Below, in pieces: positions 17,649-26,644 of a DNA stretch of 64,000 nucleotides. The notes under the pieces were generated by a model that was given only the letters and a program-made list of their open reading frames with translations, searched no databases and was not told where the DNA came from. Both the position numbers and the translations under genes were made by a program. Source of the DNA: Mycobacterium sp. E1214. Lineage in GTDB: Bacteria > Actinomycetota > Actinomycetes > Mycobacteriales > Mycobacteriaceae. The stretch spans positions 42,545 through 106,544 of the forward strand of contig NZ_LZJC01000140.1 in the NCBI RefSeq assembly GCF_001666755.1, read 5' to 3'. Positions within the stretch are counted from its first letter, which is position 1. Each line of letters begins with the position of its first letter.

Positions 17649-18994
17649 CACGCGACCTCGGGCATGGAAACGATGAGGTGCGCGTTGGTGCCGGCGATGC
17701 CGAACGCGGACGCGACTCCCGTGCGCTGGCCGTCGACCGCGGGCCACGGCGTCAGGGTCTGCGCCAGGCGTAAACCCTGTGCCTCCCAGTCGATTTCGGG
17801 GCTAGCCTCGGCGGCGTGCAGGGTGGCGGGGATGGCGCCGCGGTCGGCGGCGACGAGCACCTTGGCCAGCCCGAGCGCGCCCGCGGCGGCCAACGAATGG
17901 CCCACGTTGGATTTCACCGACCCGAGCAGCGCGCCGGTGCCGGGGTCGGTGTCGCCGTAAGTCTGGGCCAGCGACCGCAACTCCGTGCGATCGCCCAGGC
18001 GAGTGCCCGTGCCGTGCCCCTCGATCATGCCGACGTCACCGGGCTTGATGCCGGCCTGGGTCATGGCCCGCTGGAACAGCCGCACCTGCGCGTCACCGCT
18101 GGGCGCGCTCAGGCCGGCGCTGCGCCCGTCCTGGTTGATGGCGGTGCCGCGCACCTCGGCCAGGATCGGTCGCCCGGCGCGGATGGCGGCCGACTTGCGT
18201 TGCAGCACGAACATTCCCGCGCCCTCGGCCCAGACCGTCCCGCTGGCCTGTGCGCTGTAGGGACGGCAGAAGCCGTCGTCGGACAGCGCGTGTTGCTTGG
18301 AGAACTCGACGAAAAAGCCCGGCGACCCGAGGACGTTGACGCCGCCGGCCAAGGCGAGGTCGCAGTCGCCGTTCTGCACGGCGCGCACCGCGACGTGGCA
18401 GGCGACCAAAGCCGACGCGCAGGAGGAATCGAGCGTGACCGCCGGGCCGCTGAGCCCGAGCGTGTAGGCGATGCGCCCGGAGATCACGCTGAGCGCGGTA
18501 CCGGCGAGCAGGTGGCCGCTGTGTTCGGAGAACCGCGCCATCTCCGGGCCGTACCCGGTCGCCGACGCGCCGACGAAGCAGCCCACGTCGTGCCCGGCGA
18601 GGTCGTCGGGGTTGATGCCGCTGTTCTCCAGCGCGCGCCACGCCACCCGCAGCGCCACCCGCTGCTGCGGATCCATCGCGACGGCTTCCCGCGGCGAGAT
18701 GCCGAAGAATTCGGGATCGAAAGTGGCCGCGCCGGTGAGGAATCCGCCCCGGTCGTGGATCTGCTTGAAGCCGCCGCGGCGGGAGCCGGCGAGCAGCTCC
18801 TCGACCGCCCAGCCGCGATCGGTGGGGAACGGACCCAGCGCCTCACGGCCGTGGGACAGCAGGTCCCAGTAACTCTCGACGCTGTCGATGCCGCCGGGCG
18901 CCTCGACCCCCATGCCGACGATGACGACGGGGTCGGACGGGGCCTCGAAACGGGAATCGAAGGGACCGTCGAAGTCGTTGCCGGATAGCGTCAT
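17648..18994 (-). CDS. mbtC: MbtC beta-ketoacyl synthase (stand-alone KS)
   Basis: A 448-residue type I ketosynthase domain encoded as a separate protein. The active-site Cys is in LDSSCASALVACH, a variant of the usual DTACSSSL, and the two His are in EGHGTGTRLGDRTE and KSNVGHSLAAAG. It starts DPVVIVGMGVEAPGGIDSVE, typical of KS domains. It condenses the ketide extender delivered by MbtD onto the growing mycobactin chain. The ATG overlaps the mbtT stop by 4 nt (ATGA), and the stop overlaps the mbtD ATG. Confidence 0.94.
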   Translation of the reverse strand: MTLSGNDFDGPFDSRFEAPSDPVVIVGMGVEAPGGIDSVESYWDLLSHGREALGPFPTDRGWAVEELLAGSRRGGFKQIHDRGGFLTGAATFDPEFFGISPREAVAMDPQQRVALRVAWRALENSGINPDDLAGHDVGCFVGASATGYGPEMARFSEHSGHLLAGTALSVISGRIAYTLGLSGPAVTLDSSCASALVACHVAVRAVQNGDCDLALAGGVNVLGSPGFFVEFSKQHALSDDGFCRPYSAQASGTVWAEGAGMFVLQRKSAAIRAGRPILAEVRGTAINQDGRSAGLSAPSGDAQVRLFQRAMTQAGIKPGDVGMIEGHGTGTRLGDRTELRSLAQTYGDTDPGTGALLGSVKSNVGHSLAAAGALGLAKVLVAADRGAIPATLHAAEASPEIDWEAQGLRLAQTLTPWPAVDGQRTGVASAFGIAGTNAHLIVSMPEVA

Positions 18995-19749
18995 GCGTTC
19001 ACCTGCGCGGCGATCGCGTCGACGTGGTCGTAGACGTAGAAGTGCCCGCCGTCGTACAGCGACAGTTCAAACGACCCCGCCGTGTGCCTGTCCCACAGCC
19101 GCAGCACGTCGGCATCGATGCGGTGATCGGCGCGGCCGCCCAGTACGTGGATGTCGGCGCGGATGCGGGCGTCCGGGCTGGGGTCGTAACGGTTGAACGC
19201 CTGGTAGTCGGCGCGCACCGCGGTGGTCAGCAACTCCGAGAATTCTTCGTCGGCAAGCAGTTCCGGGTCGGTGCCGCCCAGGTCGGCGATGTCCGCGAGC
19301 ACCGCGTCGTCGCTGGTCGGCAGCTCGGGCATGTCGGCGACGACGCACGGCGGCGGGCCGGCCGACACCCACAACTTCTGCACGCCCACGCCGCGTTCCT
19401 CGGCGATCCGGGCGAATTCGAAGGCGACGACGGCGCCCATGCTGTGCCCGAAGAGTCGCAGCGGCGTGACACCGTGCCACGGCGCGGCGGCGAACAGATC
19501 CTCGGCCAGGGCGTGCACGGTCTCATGCGGGGGCTCGGCCAGCCGGTCGGCCCGCTGCGGGTATTGCACGACGTAGGTGTCGGCGCCCGCGGCCAGCGCG
19601 GTGGCGAGCACCCGGTAACTCGCGGCGGCGGCCCCGGCGTGCGGGAACACCACGATGGCACCCGCGCGGGGGCTCTCGGTGCGCCCGGGCGTCAGCTTGA
19701 TCCAGGACGGGAACGTCGGCGGCATGCTCACCAGGTTATTCAAAGTCAT
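18991..19749 (-). CDS. mbtT: MbtT type II thioesterase
   Basis: A 252-residue alpha/beta hydrolase of the NRPS-editing thioesterase family. The nucleophile elbow is GHSMGAVVAFEFARIAEERG, with oxyanion-side motif FPHAGAAAASYR and catalytic His in GGHFYVYDH; an Asp (GRADHRIDADVL) could complete the triad. Such enzymes remove stalled or mis-primed groups from carrier proteins. From memory, in M. tuberculosis the equivalent domain is fused to the C-terminus of MbtB (1414 aa), whereas here MbtB stops after its carrier domain and the thioesterase is its own gene, overlapping mbtB and mbtC by 4 nt each. Confidence 0.9.
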   Translation of the reverse strand: MTLNNLVSMPPTFPSWIKLTPGRTESPRAGAIVVFPHAGAAAASYRVLATALAAGADTYVVQYPQRADRLAEPPHETVHALAEDLFAAAPWHGVTPLRLFGHSMGAVVAFEFARIAEERGVGVQKLWVSAGPPPCVVADMPELPTSDDAVLADIADLGGTDPELLADEEFSELLTTAVRADYQAFNRYDPSPDARIRADIHVLGGRADHRIDADVLRLWDRHTAGSFELSLYDGGHFYVYDHVDAIAAQVNA

Positions 19750-22700
19750 TGCGACGCCGACGAGTTCGCGGCCTGCTGCGCGGACGCCAGCACCGATTCG
19801 GCGTCCATGCCGATGACCTCCAGATACAACTCGGCGACCTGGTCGAGCCGGCCCGGATCACCCTCGCGGGCGGTGAGCAGCGCGGCGAGCGCGGCGACGG
19901 TGCGGTTGGCGAAGACGTCGGCGACCATGACGTCCGGGCTGTCGAGCCAAGACCGCATGCGCGCGACGGCTTGGGTGGCCAACACCGAGTCCCCACCGAG
20001 GGCGAAGAAGTCGTCGTCCACGCCGACGCCGTCGCGACCCAGCAGGTCTCCGAGGATCGCCGCCAAGGCGGACTCCAGCGGCGTCGACGGCGCCCGGTGA
20101 CCGGGCCGCCGCGCACCGGACACCGCGGCCTGCAGGTCGCGCGCGACGGCCCGGCGGTCGAGCTTTCCGGCGTCGGTGAACCCGATCCGCTGTACAACCA
20201 CTATGTGGCGCGGAACCATATGTGCGGGAACGAGATCGGCGAGCGCAGCACCGATCCGCTCGGCGGTCAGGGTGGCGTCGTCGGCGTGCACCTGCGCGGC
20301 GAGCACGTCGGCCTCACCGGACGCGGTGATCAAGGCGGCCACCGCGGTGCGGACGCCGGGCACGCGCCGCAGCGCGGTCTCCACTTCGCCCAGCTCGACG
20401 CGGTACCCGCTGATCTTGACGCGGTGATCGGCGCGGCCGACGAACTCCAGCGTGCCGTCCGGCCAGTACCGCACCACGTCCCCAGTGCGATACCACGTTC
20501 GGCCGTCGTGCTCGACGAAGCGCTCGGCGGTGAGGTCGGGGCGGCCGCGGTAGCCGCGGGCCAGGCCGCGGCCCGTCACCCAGTACTCTCCCGGCACCCA
20601 GTCGGGACAGTCGGCGCCGTTGTCGTCGACCACCCGGCAAGCGTTGTTGGGCAGCGGAACACCGAACGGCAGTGCCACCCAGTTGGCCGGCAGCGCGTTC
20701 GTGTCGCCCACCTCGAAAATCGTGTTGTGGACCGGGGTTTCGGTGGCCCCGCCGAGGCCGGCGAAGCGTAGCCGCGGCGCCTCGGCGCGTAACCGGTGCA
20801 CCACCTCGGGGCGCACCCAGTCACCGCCCGTGGGCACCACCCGCACCGACGACAGCAGCCCGTGGCCGACCTCGACCAGCATCTCCAACCAGCCGGGCAT
20901 GAAATGCAGCACGCTGACCCGGTGGGCGTCGATCAGCCGCGCCCAGGCGTCGGGGTCGCGGCGCTGCTCTTCGTCGACCATCACGATCGCGCCGCCGGTC
21001 CGCAAGGTGACGAAAACGTCCATCACCGAGATGTCGCCCTCCAGGGTCGACAGGGCCAGGCAGCGGTCGGCGGGGCCGATGTCGAAGTGCCGGCCGATGA
21101 ATTCCACGGTGTTCATCGCCGCGTCGTGGGTCACTTCGACGCCCTTGGGCTCGCCGGTGGATCCCGAGGTGAACAGGACGTAGGCCAGTTGCGCGGGATC
21201 GACTGGGGCGGGCTCGATCTGGGCGCCGCCGGCGCCGGCGAGGATGTCGGCCAGCGGCAGCGCGGGCACCGGCAGCGACGGCCGCTGCCCGCCGCCCACC
21301 ACGGCCACCCGCACCCCGCCGGTGCCCAGGATGCGTTCCGCCCGATCGCGGGGTTGGTCGGGGCCGATCGGCAGGTACGCGGCGCCGGCGGACAGGATGC
21401 CCAGCACCGCCGCAACCTGTTCGGCGCCCTTGGGCCCCAGTAGCGCGACGGTGTCGCCGGCGGTCACGCCGGCCCCGCGCAGCGCCCCCGCCACGGCCAG
21501 CGCCTGGTCGCGCAGCTGCGCGTAGGTGAGGTCACCGGAGCTGGCGAACACCGCGGGCGCGTCGGGCTGGCGGCGCGCCTGCCGGAAGAAGCCGTCGTGC
21601 AACGCTTCCCCGCTCGGTGCGGCGGCGCGGCCGTTGACCGCGTCACGCACCGCCCGCTGTGCGGCGGGCAGCGCCGGCGGACCCGACGCCGTCCAGGCGT
21701 CGTCGTCGCCGGCCAACCGCAGCAGTTCGTCGATGTGGTGGGCGAACATGGCGTCGACGACTCCCGGCGCGAAGACCCCTTCGCGCACATCCCAATTCAC
21801 CAGCACGCCGCCGTCGAACTCGGTCACCTGCGCGTCGAGCAGCACCTGCGGGCCCTGCGAGATGATCCAGCCCGGCGTGCCGAAGTGGTCGGTGACCGCG
21901 GGGCCGAACAACTCGCCGAGGCCCAGCGCGCTGGTGAACACCACCGGCGCCAGCACCTGCGTCCCGCGGTGGCGGCTGAGGTCGCGCAGCACCGCCAGCC
22001 CGGGATACGCGGAATGGGCCGCCGCCGTTCGCATCGCGTCCTGCAGCACCTGCGCGCGCGCCGCCGCGGTGTGCACCCCGATCAGGTCGACGTCCAGCAG
22101 CAGCGAGGAGGTGAAGTCGCCGACCAGCGCGTCGACGTCCGGGTGCAGTGCCTGGCGGCCGAACAGCGGCACGTTGAGCAGGAATCGCGACGACGCCGAC
22201 CAGCGCGCCAGGGCGTGGGCGAACGCCGCGGCCAGTGTCATCGCCGGGGTGACGCCGCGGGCCTGCGCGCGGGCGAACAGCGCGTCGCGGGTGTGCGGGT
22301 CCAGCCAGTGCCAGCGCCGGCTGCTGCGCCGCTCGCCGGTCGCGGGCGCGCGCGCCGGCAGGGCCGGCGGGTCGGGCAGCTGCGGAATGCGCTGCGCCCA
22401 CCAGGCCCGGTCGGCGTCGCGGGCGGGCTGCGGCCGCGCCTCGGCCGCCTCGACGGCGCGGCGGTACTGCCGATAGCTGTAGCCCAAGGCGGGCAGGTCT
22501 TGCCCGCCGTAGAGGGCCGCGAGGTCGGCCATCAAGGTGCGGTAACTCATGGCGTCGGCGGCCTGCATGTCGAGGTCGACGTGCAGGCGCGACCGGTGGC
22601 CGGGCAGCAGGGTCAGCGTCAACTCGAAGACCGCCCCGTCGAGCTGCTGGTGCGACTTCGCGTCACGCACCGCGGCGAGCCGCTGGTCGACGGCGTCCGC

Positions 22701-23261
22701 GTCCAGGTGCCGCAGATCCTCGACCGCGACGGGGAACTCGGCGTCGGTCGCGGGGATGCGCTGGGTGCCGTCGGGCAGGAACTGCACCCGCAACATGGGG
22801 TGCCGGCGCGCCAGCGCGGTGGCGGCTGCGCTCAGCCGGTCCGGATCGAGGGGGCCGCCGTCGAATTCGACGTAGAGGTGCCCGGCGACGCCGCCGAGTT
22901 GCTGCGTGTCCTGGCGCCCAACCCACATGGCGTGCTGCATGGGGGCGAGCCCGAACGGCTCGTCGGCGGCCTGCCCCTCGGCGGGGTCAGGCTGGTCGGG
23001 TGGCGCCTGCGGGTCGGCGGCGTCCGCCGGCACCCCCGCGTCGACCAGCGCGGCCCACGCCTCGACGGTGGGGTCGGCGGCGAGCATGGCGAAGTCGACC
23101 GCGATGCCCTGACGGCGCCAGCGGCCGGCCAGGGTCATGATCCGGATCGAGTCCAGCCCATGGCCGATGAGGTTGCTACCCGGCTCGATGGCGTCGACTC
23201 CGACGCCGAGCAGGTCGGCGACCGCTGCCCGGATCTCGTCCGAGCGCGCCGAGGCATGCAC
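19746..23261 (-). CDS. mbtB: MbtB phenyloxazoline synthase (ArCP-Cy-A-PCP)
   Basis: A 1171-residue NRPS starting with GTG at 23261 after AGGAGG. It accepts salicylate from MbtA and joins and cyclises it with Ser/Thr. Domains: aryl carrier (GHGLDSIRIM near residue 35), heterocyclisation domain carrying D-x4-D (LDMQAADAMS) in place of HHxxxDG, adenylation (LFTSGSTGEPKGVEVTH; GGATETP in place of YGPTE, usual in cyclising modules), and peptidyl carrier (FALGGDSVLATQ). The protein ends about 80 residues later with no thioesterase; that function is supplied by mbtT. First gene of the operon, 20 bp downstream of the IdeR box. Confidence 0.94.
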   Translation of the reverse strand: MHASARSDEIRAAVADLLGVGVDAIEPGSNLIGHGLDSIRIMTLAGRWRRQGIAVDFAMLAADPTVEAWAALVDAGVPADAADPQAPPDQPDPAEGQAADEPFGLAPMQHAMWVGRQDTQQLGGVAGHLYVEFDGGPLDPDRLSAAATALARRHPMLRVQFLPDGTQRIPATDAEFPVAVEDLRHLDADAVDQRLAAVRDAKSHQQLDGAVFELTLTLLPGHRSRLHVDLDMQAADAMSYRTLMADLAALYGGQDLPALGYSYRQYRRAVEAAEARPQPARDADRAWWAQRIPQLPDPPALPARAPATGERRSSRRWHWLDPHTRDALFARAQARGVTPAMTLAAAFAHALARWSASSRFLLNVPLFGRQALHPDVDALVGDFTSSLLLDVDLIGVHTAAARAQVLQDAMRTAAAHSAYPGLAVLRDLSRHRGTQVLAPVVFTSALGLGELFGPAVTDHFGTPGWIISQGPQVLLDAQVTEFDGGVLVNWDVREGVFAPGVVDAMFAHHIDELLRLAGDDDAWTASGPPALPAAQRAVRDAVNGRAAAPSGEALHDGFFRQARRQPDAPAVFASSGDLTYAQLRDQALAVAGALRGAGVTAGDTVALLGPKGAEQVAAVLGILSAGAAYLPIGPDQPRDRAERILGTGGVRVAVVGGGQRPSLPVPALPLADILAGAGGAQIEPAPVDPAQLAYVLFTSGSTGEPKGVEVTHDAAMNTVEFIGRHFDIGPADRCLALSTLEGDISVMDVFVTLRTGGAIVMVDEEQRRDPDAWARLIDAHRVSVLHFMPGWLEMLVEVGHGLLSSVRVVPTGGDWVRPEVVHRLRAEAPRLRFAGLGGATETPVHNTIFEVGDTNALPANWVALPFGVPLPNNACRVVDDNGADCPDWVPGEYWVTGRGLARGYRGRPDLTAERFVEHDGRTWYRTGDVVRYWPDGTLEFVGRADHRVKISGYRVELGEVETALRRVPGVRTAVAALITASGEADVLAAQVHADDATLTAERIGAALADLVPAHMVPRHIVVVQRIGFTDAGKLDRRAVARDLQAAVSGARRPGHRAPSTPLESALAAILGDLLGRDGVGVDDDFFALGGDSVLATQAVARMRSWLDSPDVMVADVFANRTVAALAALLTAREGDPGRLDQVAELYLEVIGMDAESVLASAQQAANSSASQ

Positions 23262-23280
23262 TACGAGCCCCTCCTGAGAA

Positions 23281-23299
23281 TTAGCACAGGCTTCCCTAA
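23281..23299. promoter_or_regulatory. IdeR (iron repressor) box, mbtB/mbtA intergenic
   Basis: TTAGCACAGGCTTCCCTAA fits the 19-bp IdeR consensus TTAGGTTAGGCTAACCTAA at both outer arms and the central AG-CT. It sits in the 102-bp gap between divergent mbtB and mbtA, the place where IdeR represses siderophore synthesis in iron-replete M. tuberculosis. One box could control both directions. Confidence 0.92.
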
Positions 23300-23363
23300 T
23301 TTTTTGGTTACCCTATCGTCGATCCCGGCATCCCCGCTACTACGCCCCCGTGTGAGGAATTCC

Positions 23364-25028
23364 ATGACGCCGCAAACCCGCCGGCCGCCGACCCAGGACG
23401 GCTCGTTGGAGGGGTTCGTCCCGTTTCCCGCCGAACGCGCCGCGGCCTACCGGGCGGCGGGCTACTGGGCCGGGCGGACCCTCGACAGCGTCCTCGCCGA
23501 CGCCGCGGCCCGCTGGCCCGAGCGGACGGCCGTCGTCGACGCCCTCGCCCCGGACTCCGGCCTCACCTACGCCGAGCTGGACGAACAGGCGCACCGCGCC
23601 GCCGTCGGGCTGCGCGAGGTGGGCATCGCGGCGGGTGATCGCGTGCTGCTGCAGCTGCCCAACGGTCGCGAGTTCGCGGTCGCGCTGTTCGGCCTCCTGC
23701 GGGCCGGCGCCATCCCGGTGCTGTGCCTGCCCGGCCACCGGGCGGCCGAGTTGAGCCACTTCGCGGCCGTCAGCGGCGCCACCGGCCTGCTGATCGCGGA
23801 CGCGACGAGCGGGTTCGACTACCCGGCCATGGCCGCCGGCCTGGTGGCCGAGCATCCGGTGCTCGAGCACGTCATCGTCGACGGCGAGCCGGGCCCCTTC
23901 ATCCCGTGGGCGCGGCTGCGCGACCGGGCGTCCGCCCCGTTGCCGGCGCCGCGGCCGGACCCGTCCTCGCCGGCGGTGCTGCTGGTGTCCGGCGGCACCA
24001 CCGGCACCCCCAAGCTGATCCCCCGCACGCACGACGACTACCTGTTCAACGCCACCGCCAGCGCCGAGGTCTGCCGGCTCACCGCCGACGACGTCTACCT
24101 GGTGGCCCTGTCGGCCGGCCACAACTTCCCGCTGGCCTGCCCGGGTCTGCTCGGCGCGATGACGGTTGGCGCCACCACCGTGTTCGGCGCCGACCCCAGC
24201 CCCGAAGCGGCCTTCGCGGCCATCGACCGCCACGGCGTCACCGTGACCGCCTTGGTGCCGCCGCTGGCCAAGCTGTGGGCGCAGGCCTGCGAGTGGGAGC
24301 CGGTGACACCGAAAACCCTGCGGCTGCTGCAGGTCGGCGGCGCTCGGCTCGACCCGGCCGACGCCAGCCTGGTGCGCACCGCGCTCACCCCGGGCCTGCA
24401 GCAGGTGTTCGGCATGGCGGAGGGGCTGCTGAACTACACCCGCCTCGACGACCCGCCCGAAGTCGTCGAGCACACCCAGGGGCGGCCGCTGTGCGCGGCG
24501 GACGAGCTGCGCGTCGTGGACGCGGCCGGGCACCCGGTGGCCCCCGGCGACGAGGGTGAACTGCTGGTCCGCGGGCCCTACACCCTCAACGGGTACTACC
24601 GCGCCGAGCGCGACAACCAGCGCTGCTTCGACCCGGACGGCTTCTTCCGCAGCGGCGACCTGGTCCGGCTGCGGCCGGACGGCTACCTGCAGGTCACCGG
24701 CCGGGTCAAGGACGTGATCTGCCGCGCCGGTGAGACCATCTCCGCCGCCGACCTCGAGGAGCAGATGCTCAGCCACCCCGCGATTTTCGCGGCCGCCGCG
24801 GTACCGTTGCCCGACCCGTACCTGGGTGAAAAGATCTGCGCCGCCGTGGTTTTCGACGGCGCGGCGGTCACTCTGGCGGAGCTCAACGCCCACCTGGACG
24901 GGCGGGGCGTCGCCGCGCACACCCGGCCCGACGTGCTGGTGGCGCTCCCCGCGCTGCCCACCACCCCGATCGGCAAGATCGACAAGAAGGCCATCGCCGC
25001 GCAGCTGGGCGCAGCCGCAGGAAACTGA
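23364..25028 (+). CDS. mbtA: MbtA salicyl-AMP ligase
   Basis: A 554-residue stand-alone adenylation enzyme that activates salicylate with ATP and transfers it to the aryl carrier domain of MbtB. Motifs: LLVSGGTTGTPK near residue 207 (P-loop), FGMAEGLLNY near 349 (aryl-acid type), RSGDLVRLRPDGYLQVTGR and KDVICRAGETIS near 446, and the C-terminal catalytic Lys in TTPIGKIDKKAI near 537. The ATG at 23364 follows GTGAGGA; a much longer upstream in-frame reading would run antisense through mbtB and is rejected. Divergent from mbtB and probably under the shared IdeR box. Confidence 0.95.
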   Translation: MTPQTRRPPTQDGSLEGFVPFPAERAAAYRAAGYWAGRTLDSVLADAAARWPERTAVVDALAPDSGLTYAELDEQAHRAAVGLREVGIAAGDRVLLQLPNGREFAVALFGLLRAGAIPVLCLPGHRAAELSHFAAVSGATGLLIADATSGFDYPAMAAGLVAEHPVLEHVIVDGEPGPFIPWARLRDRASAPLPAPRPDPSSPAVLLVSGGTTGTPKLIPRTHDDYLFNATASAEVCRLTADDVYLVALSAGHNFPLACPGLLGAMTVGATTVFGADPSPEAAFAAIDRHGVTVTALVPPLAKLWAQACEWEPVTPKTLRLLQVGGARLDPADASLVRTALTPGLQQVFGMAEGLLNYTRLDDPPEVVEHTQGRPLCAADELRVVDAAGHPVAPGDEGELLVRGPYTLNGYYRAERDNQRCFDPDGFFRSGDLVRLRPDGYLQVTGRVKDVICRAGETISAADLEEQMLSHPAIFAAAAVPLPDPYLGEKICAAVVFDGAAVTLAELNAHLDGRGVAAHTRPDVLVALPALPTTPIGKIDKKAIAAQLGAAAGN

Positions 25029-25145
25029 GTCACCCCTCGACGGAGCGGCAGCGCGGCGATTCGATAGCCGACCGTGACCGGATCGTGTCGCGACACGTGC
25101 TGCGGCGCCACGGTTTCGCCGACGGCGCGGGCCCACAATGCGGGA

Positions 25146-26627
25146 ATGACGTCACCGCGCGAGCCGGCGCGCGAGTTCTCGCGCCAGGCCTTCCTGCGAG
25201 CTGCCGCCGGGATGTTCGCCGCGGGCACCGCGCTCGGTTCCGCGGGCGCCGCCTGGGGATCCGGGCGGGCTGCCGCCGCGCCGAACGCGCCCACGGCGGG
25301 CTGGAACGGCCTGTCGTCGGCGATCACGGGGCCGGTGGTGCTGCCGGACAACGGTCAATTCGGTGCCGCGAAGGCGGTTTTCAACACCAACTACAACGGC
25401 TCGACGCCCGCGGCCGTCGTCGTCCCGCACTCGGTGGCGGACGTGCAGAAGGCGATGGCGTTCGCGGCCGCCCACAACCTCAAGGTCGCCCCGCGCAGTG
25501 GCGGGCACTCCTACGTGGGCGCGTCGACGGCCAACGGCGCCATGGTGCTCGACCTGCGCCAGCTGCCCGGCGGTGTCAACTACGACCCGGCCACGACGAC
25601 CATCACGGTGACCCCCGCGACGAGTCTGTACGCCATGCACGAGGCGCTCGCCGCCGCCGGACGCGGCATTCCGACCGGCACCTGTCCGTCGGTGGGCGCC
25701 GCGGGGCATGCCCTGGGCGGTGGCCTGGGCGCTCAATCGCGGCACGCGGGCCTGCTCTGCGATCAGTTGACGTCGGCGTCGGTGGTGTTGCCGGGGGGTC
25801 AGGCGGTCACCGCGTCCGCGACCCAAAACCCGGACCTTTTCTGGGGTTTGCGCGGCGGCGGTGGCGGCAATTTCGGGGTGACGACGTCGCTGACGTTCGC
25901 GACCTTCCCCACCCACGACGTGGACGTCGTCAACCTGAACTACCCCGCGCAGGCCTTTGCGCAGGTTCTTCTCGGGTGGCAGAACTGGCTGCGTACCGCC
26001 GATCCCCAGAGCTGGGCGCTGGCCGACGCCACCGCCGACCCGATGGGCCCGCATTGCCGCATCATGGCGACCTGCCCGGCCGGTTCGGGTGGCAGCGTGG
26101 CGGCTGCGGTCACCAAAGCCGTTGGGCTGCAACCGGCGGGCACCGACAGCCACACGTTCAACTATCTGGACCTGGTGCGGTACCTGGCCGTCAACAACCT
26201 CAACCCGTCGCCGCTCGGGTACGTCGGCGGGTCCGACGTCTTTCAGAGCCTCACCCCGGCCGCGGCACAGGGAATCGCGGCCGCCTTCAACGCCTTTCCC
26301 GGGGGCGCCGGGCGCGCTCTGGTGATCATGCACGCCCTCGATGGCGCGCTGGCCACGGTGGCGCCGGGCGCCACGGCCTTCCCGTGGCGCCGGGACGCTT
26401 CGCTGGTGCAGTGGTATGTCGAGACGGCCGGTGATCCTGCGGCCGCCACCGGCTGGCTCAACACCGCACACCAAGCGGTGCAACCGTATTCGGTGGGCGG
26501 CTACGTCAACTACCTCGAGGCCAACCAGCCGGCGTCGCGGTACTTCGGCCCCAACCTGCCGAAGCTGAGTGCCGTCAGGCAGAAGTACGACCCGAACCGG
26601 GTGATGTTCTCCCCGTTCAACATCTGA
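25146..26627 (+). CDS. exported FAD-linked oxidase, berberine-bridge-enzyme type
   Basis: A 493-residue flavoprotein. The N-terminus SRQAFLRAAAGMFAAGTALG looks like a Tat signal with the second Arg replaced by Gln, followed by an Ala-rich cleavage region, so export is likely. The FAD-binding PCMH domain carries SGGHSYVGAS, whose His normally binds FAD, and GTCPSVGAAGHALGGGLG, whose Cys is the second covalent flavin link in bicovalent members. The C-terminal BBE motif is YFGPNLPKLSAVRQKYDPN. It lies 117 bp after mbtA on the same strand and meets the desaturase gene tail to tail. M. tuberculosis has mbtJ (an esterase) at this position, as I remember. Substrate unknown; a mycobactin-related role is only suggested by location. 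Confidence 0.85.
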   Translation: MTSPREPAREFSRQAFLRAAAGMFAAGTALGSAGAAWGSGRAAAAPNAPTAGWNGLSSAITGPVVLPDNGQFGAAKAVFNTNYNGSTPAAVVVPHSVADVQKAMAFAAAHNLKVAPRSGGHSYVGASTANGAMVLDLRQLPGGVNYDPATTTITVTPATSLYAMHEALAAAGRGIPTGTCPSVGAAGHALGGGLGAQSRHAGLLCDQLTSASVVLPGGQAVTASATQNPDLFWGLRGGGGGNFGVTTSLTFATFPTHDVDVVNLNYPAQAFAQVLLGWQNWLRTADPQSWALADATADPMGPHCRIMATCPAGSGGSVAAAVTKAVGLQPAGTDSHTFNYLDLVRYLAVNNLNPSPLGYVGGSDVFQSLTPAAAQGIAAAFNAFPGGAGRALVIMHALDGALATVAPGATAFPWRRDASLVQWYVETAGDPAAATGWLNTAHQAVQPYSVGGYVNYLEANQPASRYFGPNLPKLSAVRQKYDPNRVMFSPFNI

Positions 26628-26630
26628 CCC

Positions 26631-26644
26631 GCCGGCTAGCCGGC
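26631..26644. terminator. palindrome between convergent oxidase and desaturase genes
   Basis: GCCGGCTAGCCGGC is a perfect 14-bp palindrome filling most of the 17 bp between the two stop codons. It may help end both transcripts, though a loop of only two bases would force partial opening of the stem. Confidence 0.35.

Noticed and set aside
23340..25136. 598-residue minus-strand ORF opposite mbtA
   Set aside because: Antisense shadow; mbtA on the plus strand has the full adenylation motif set.
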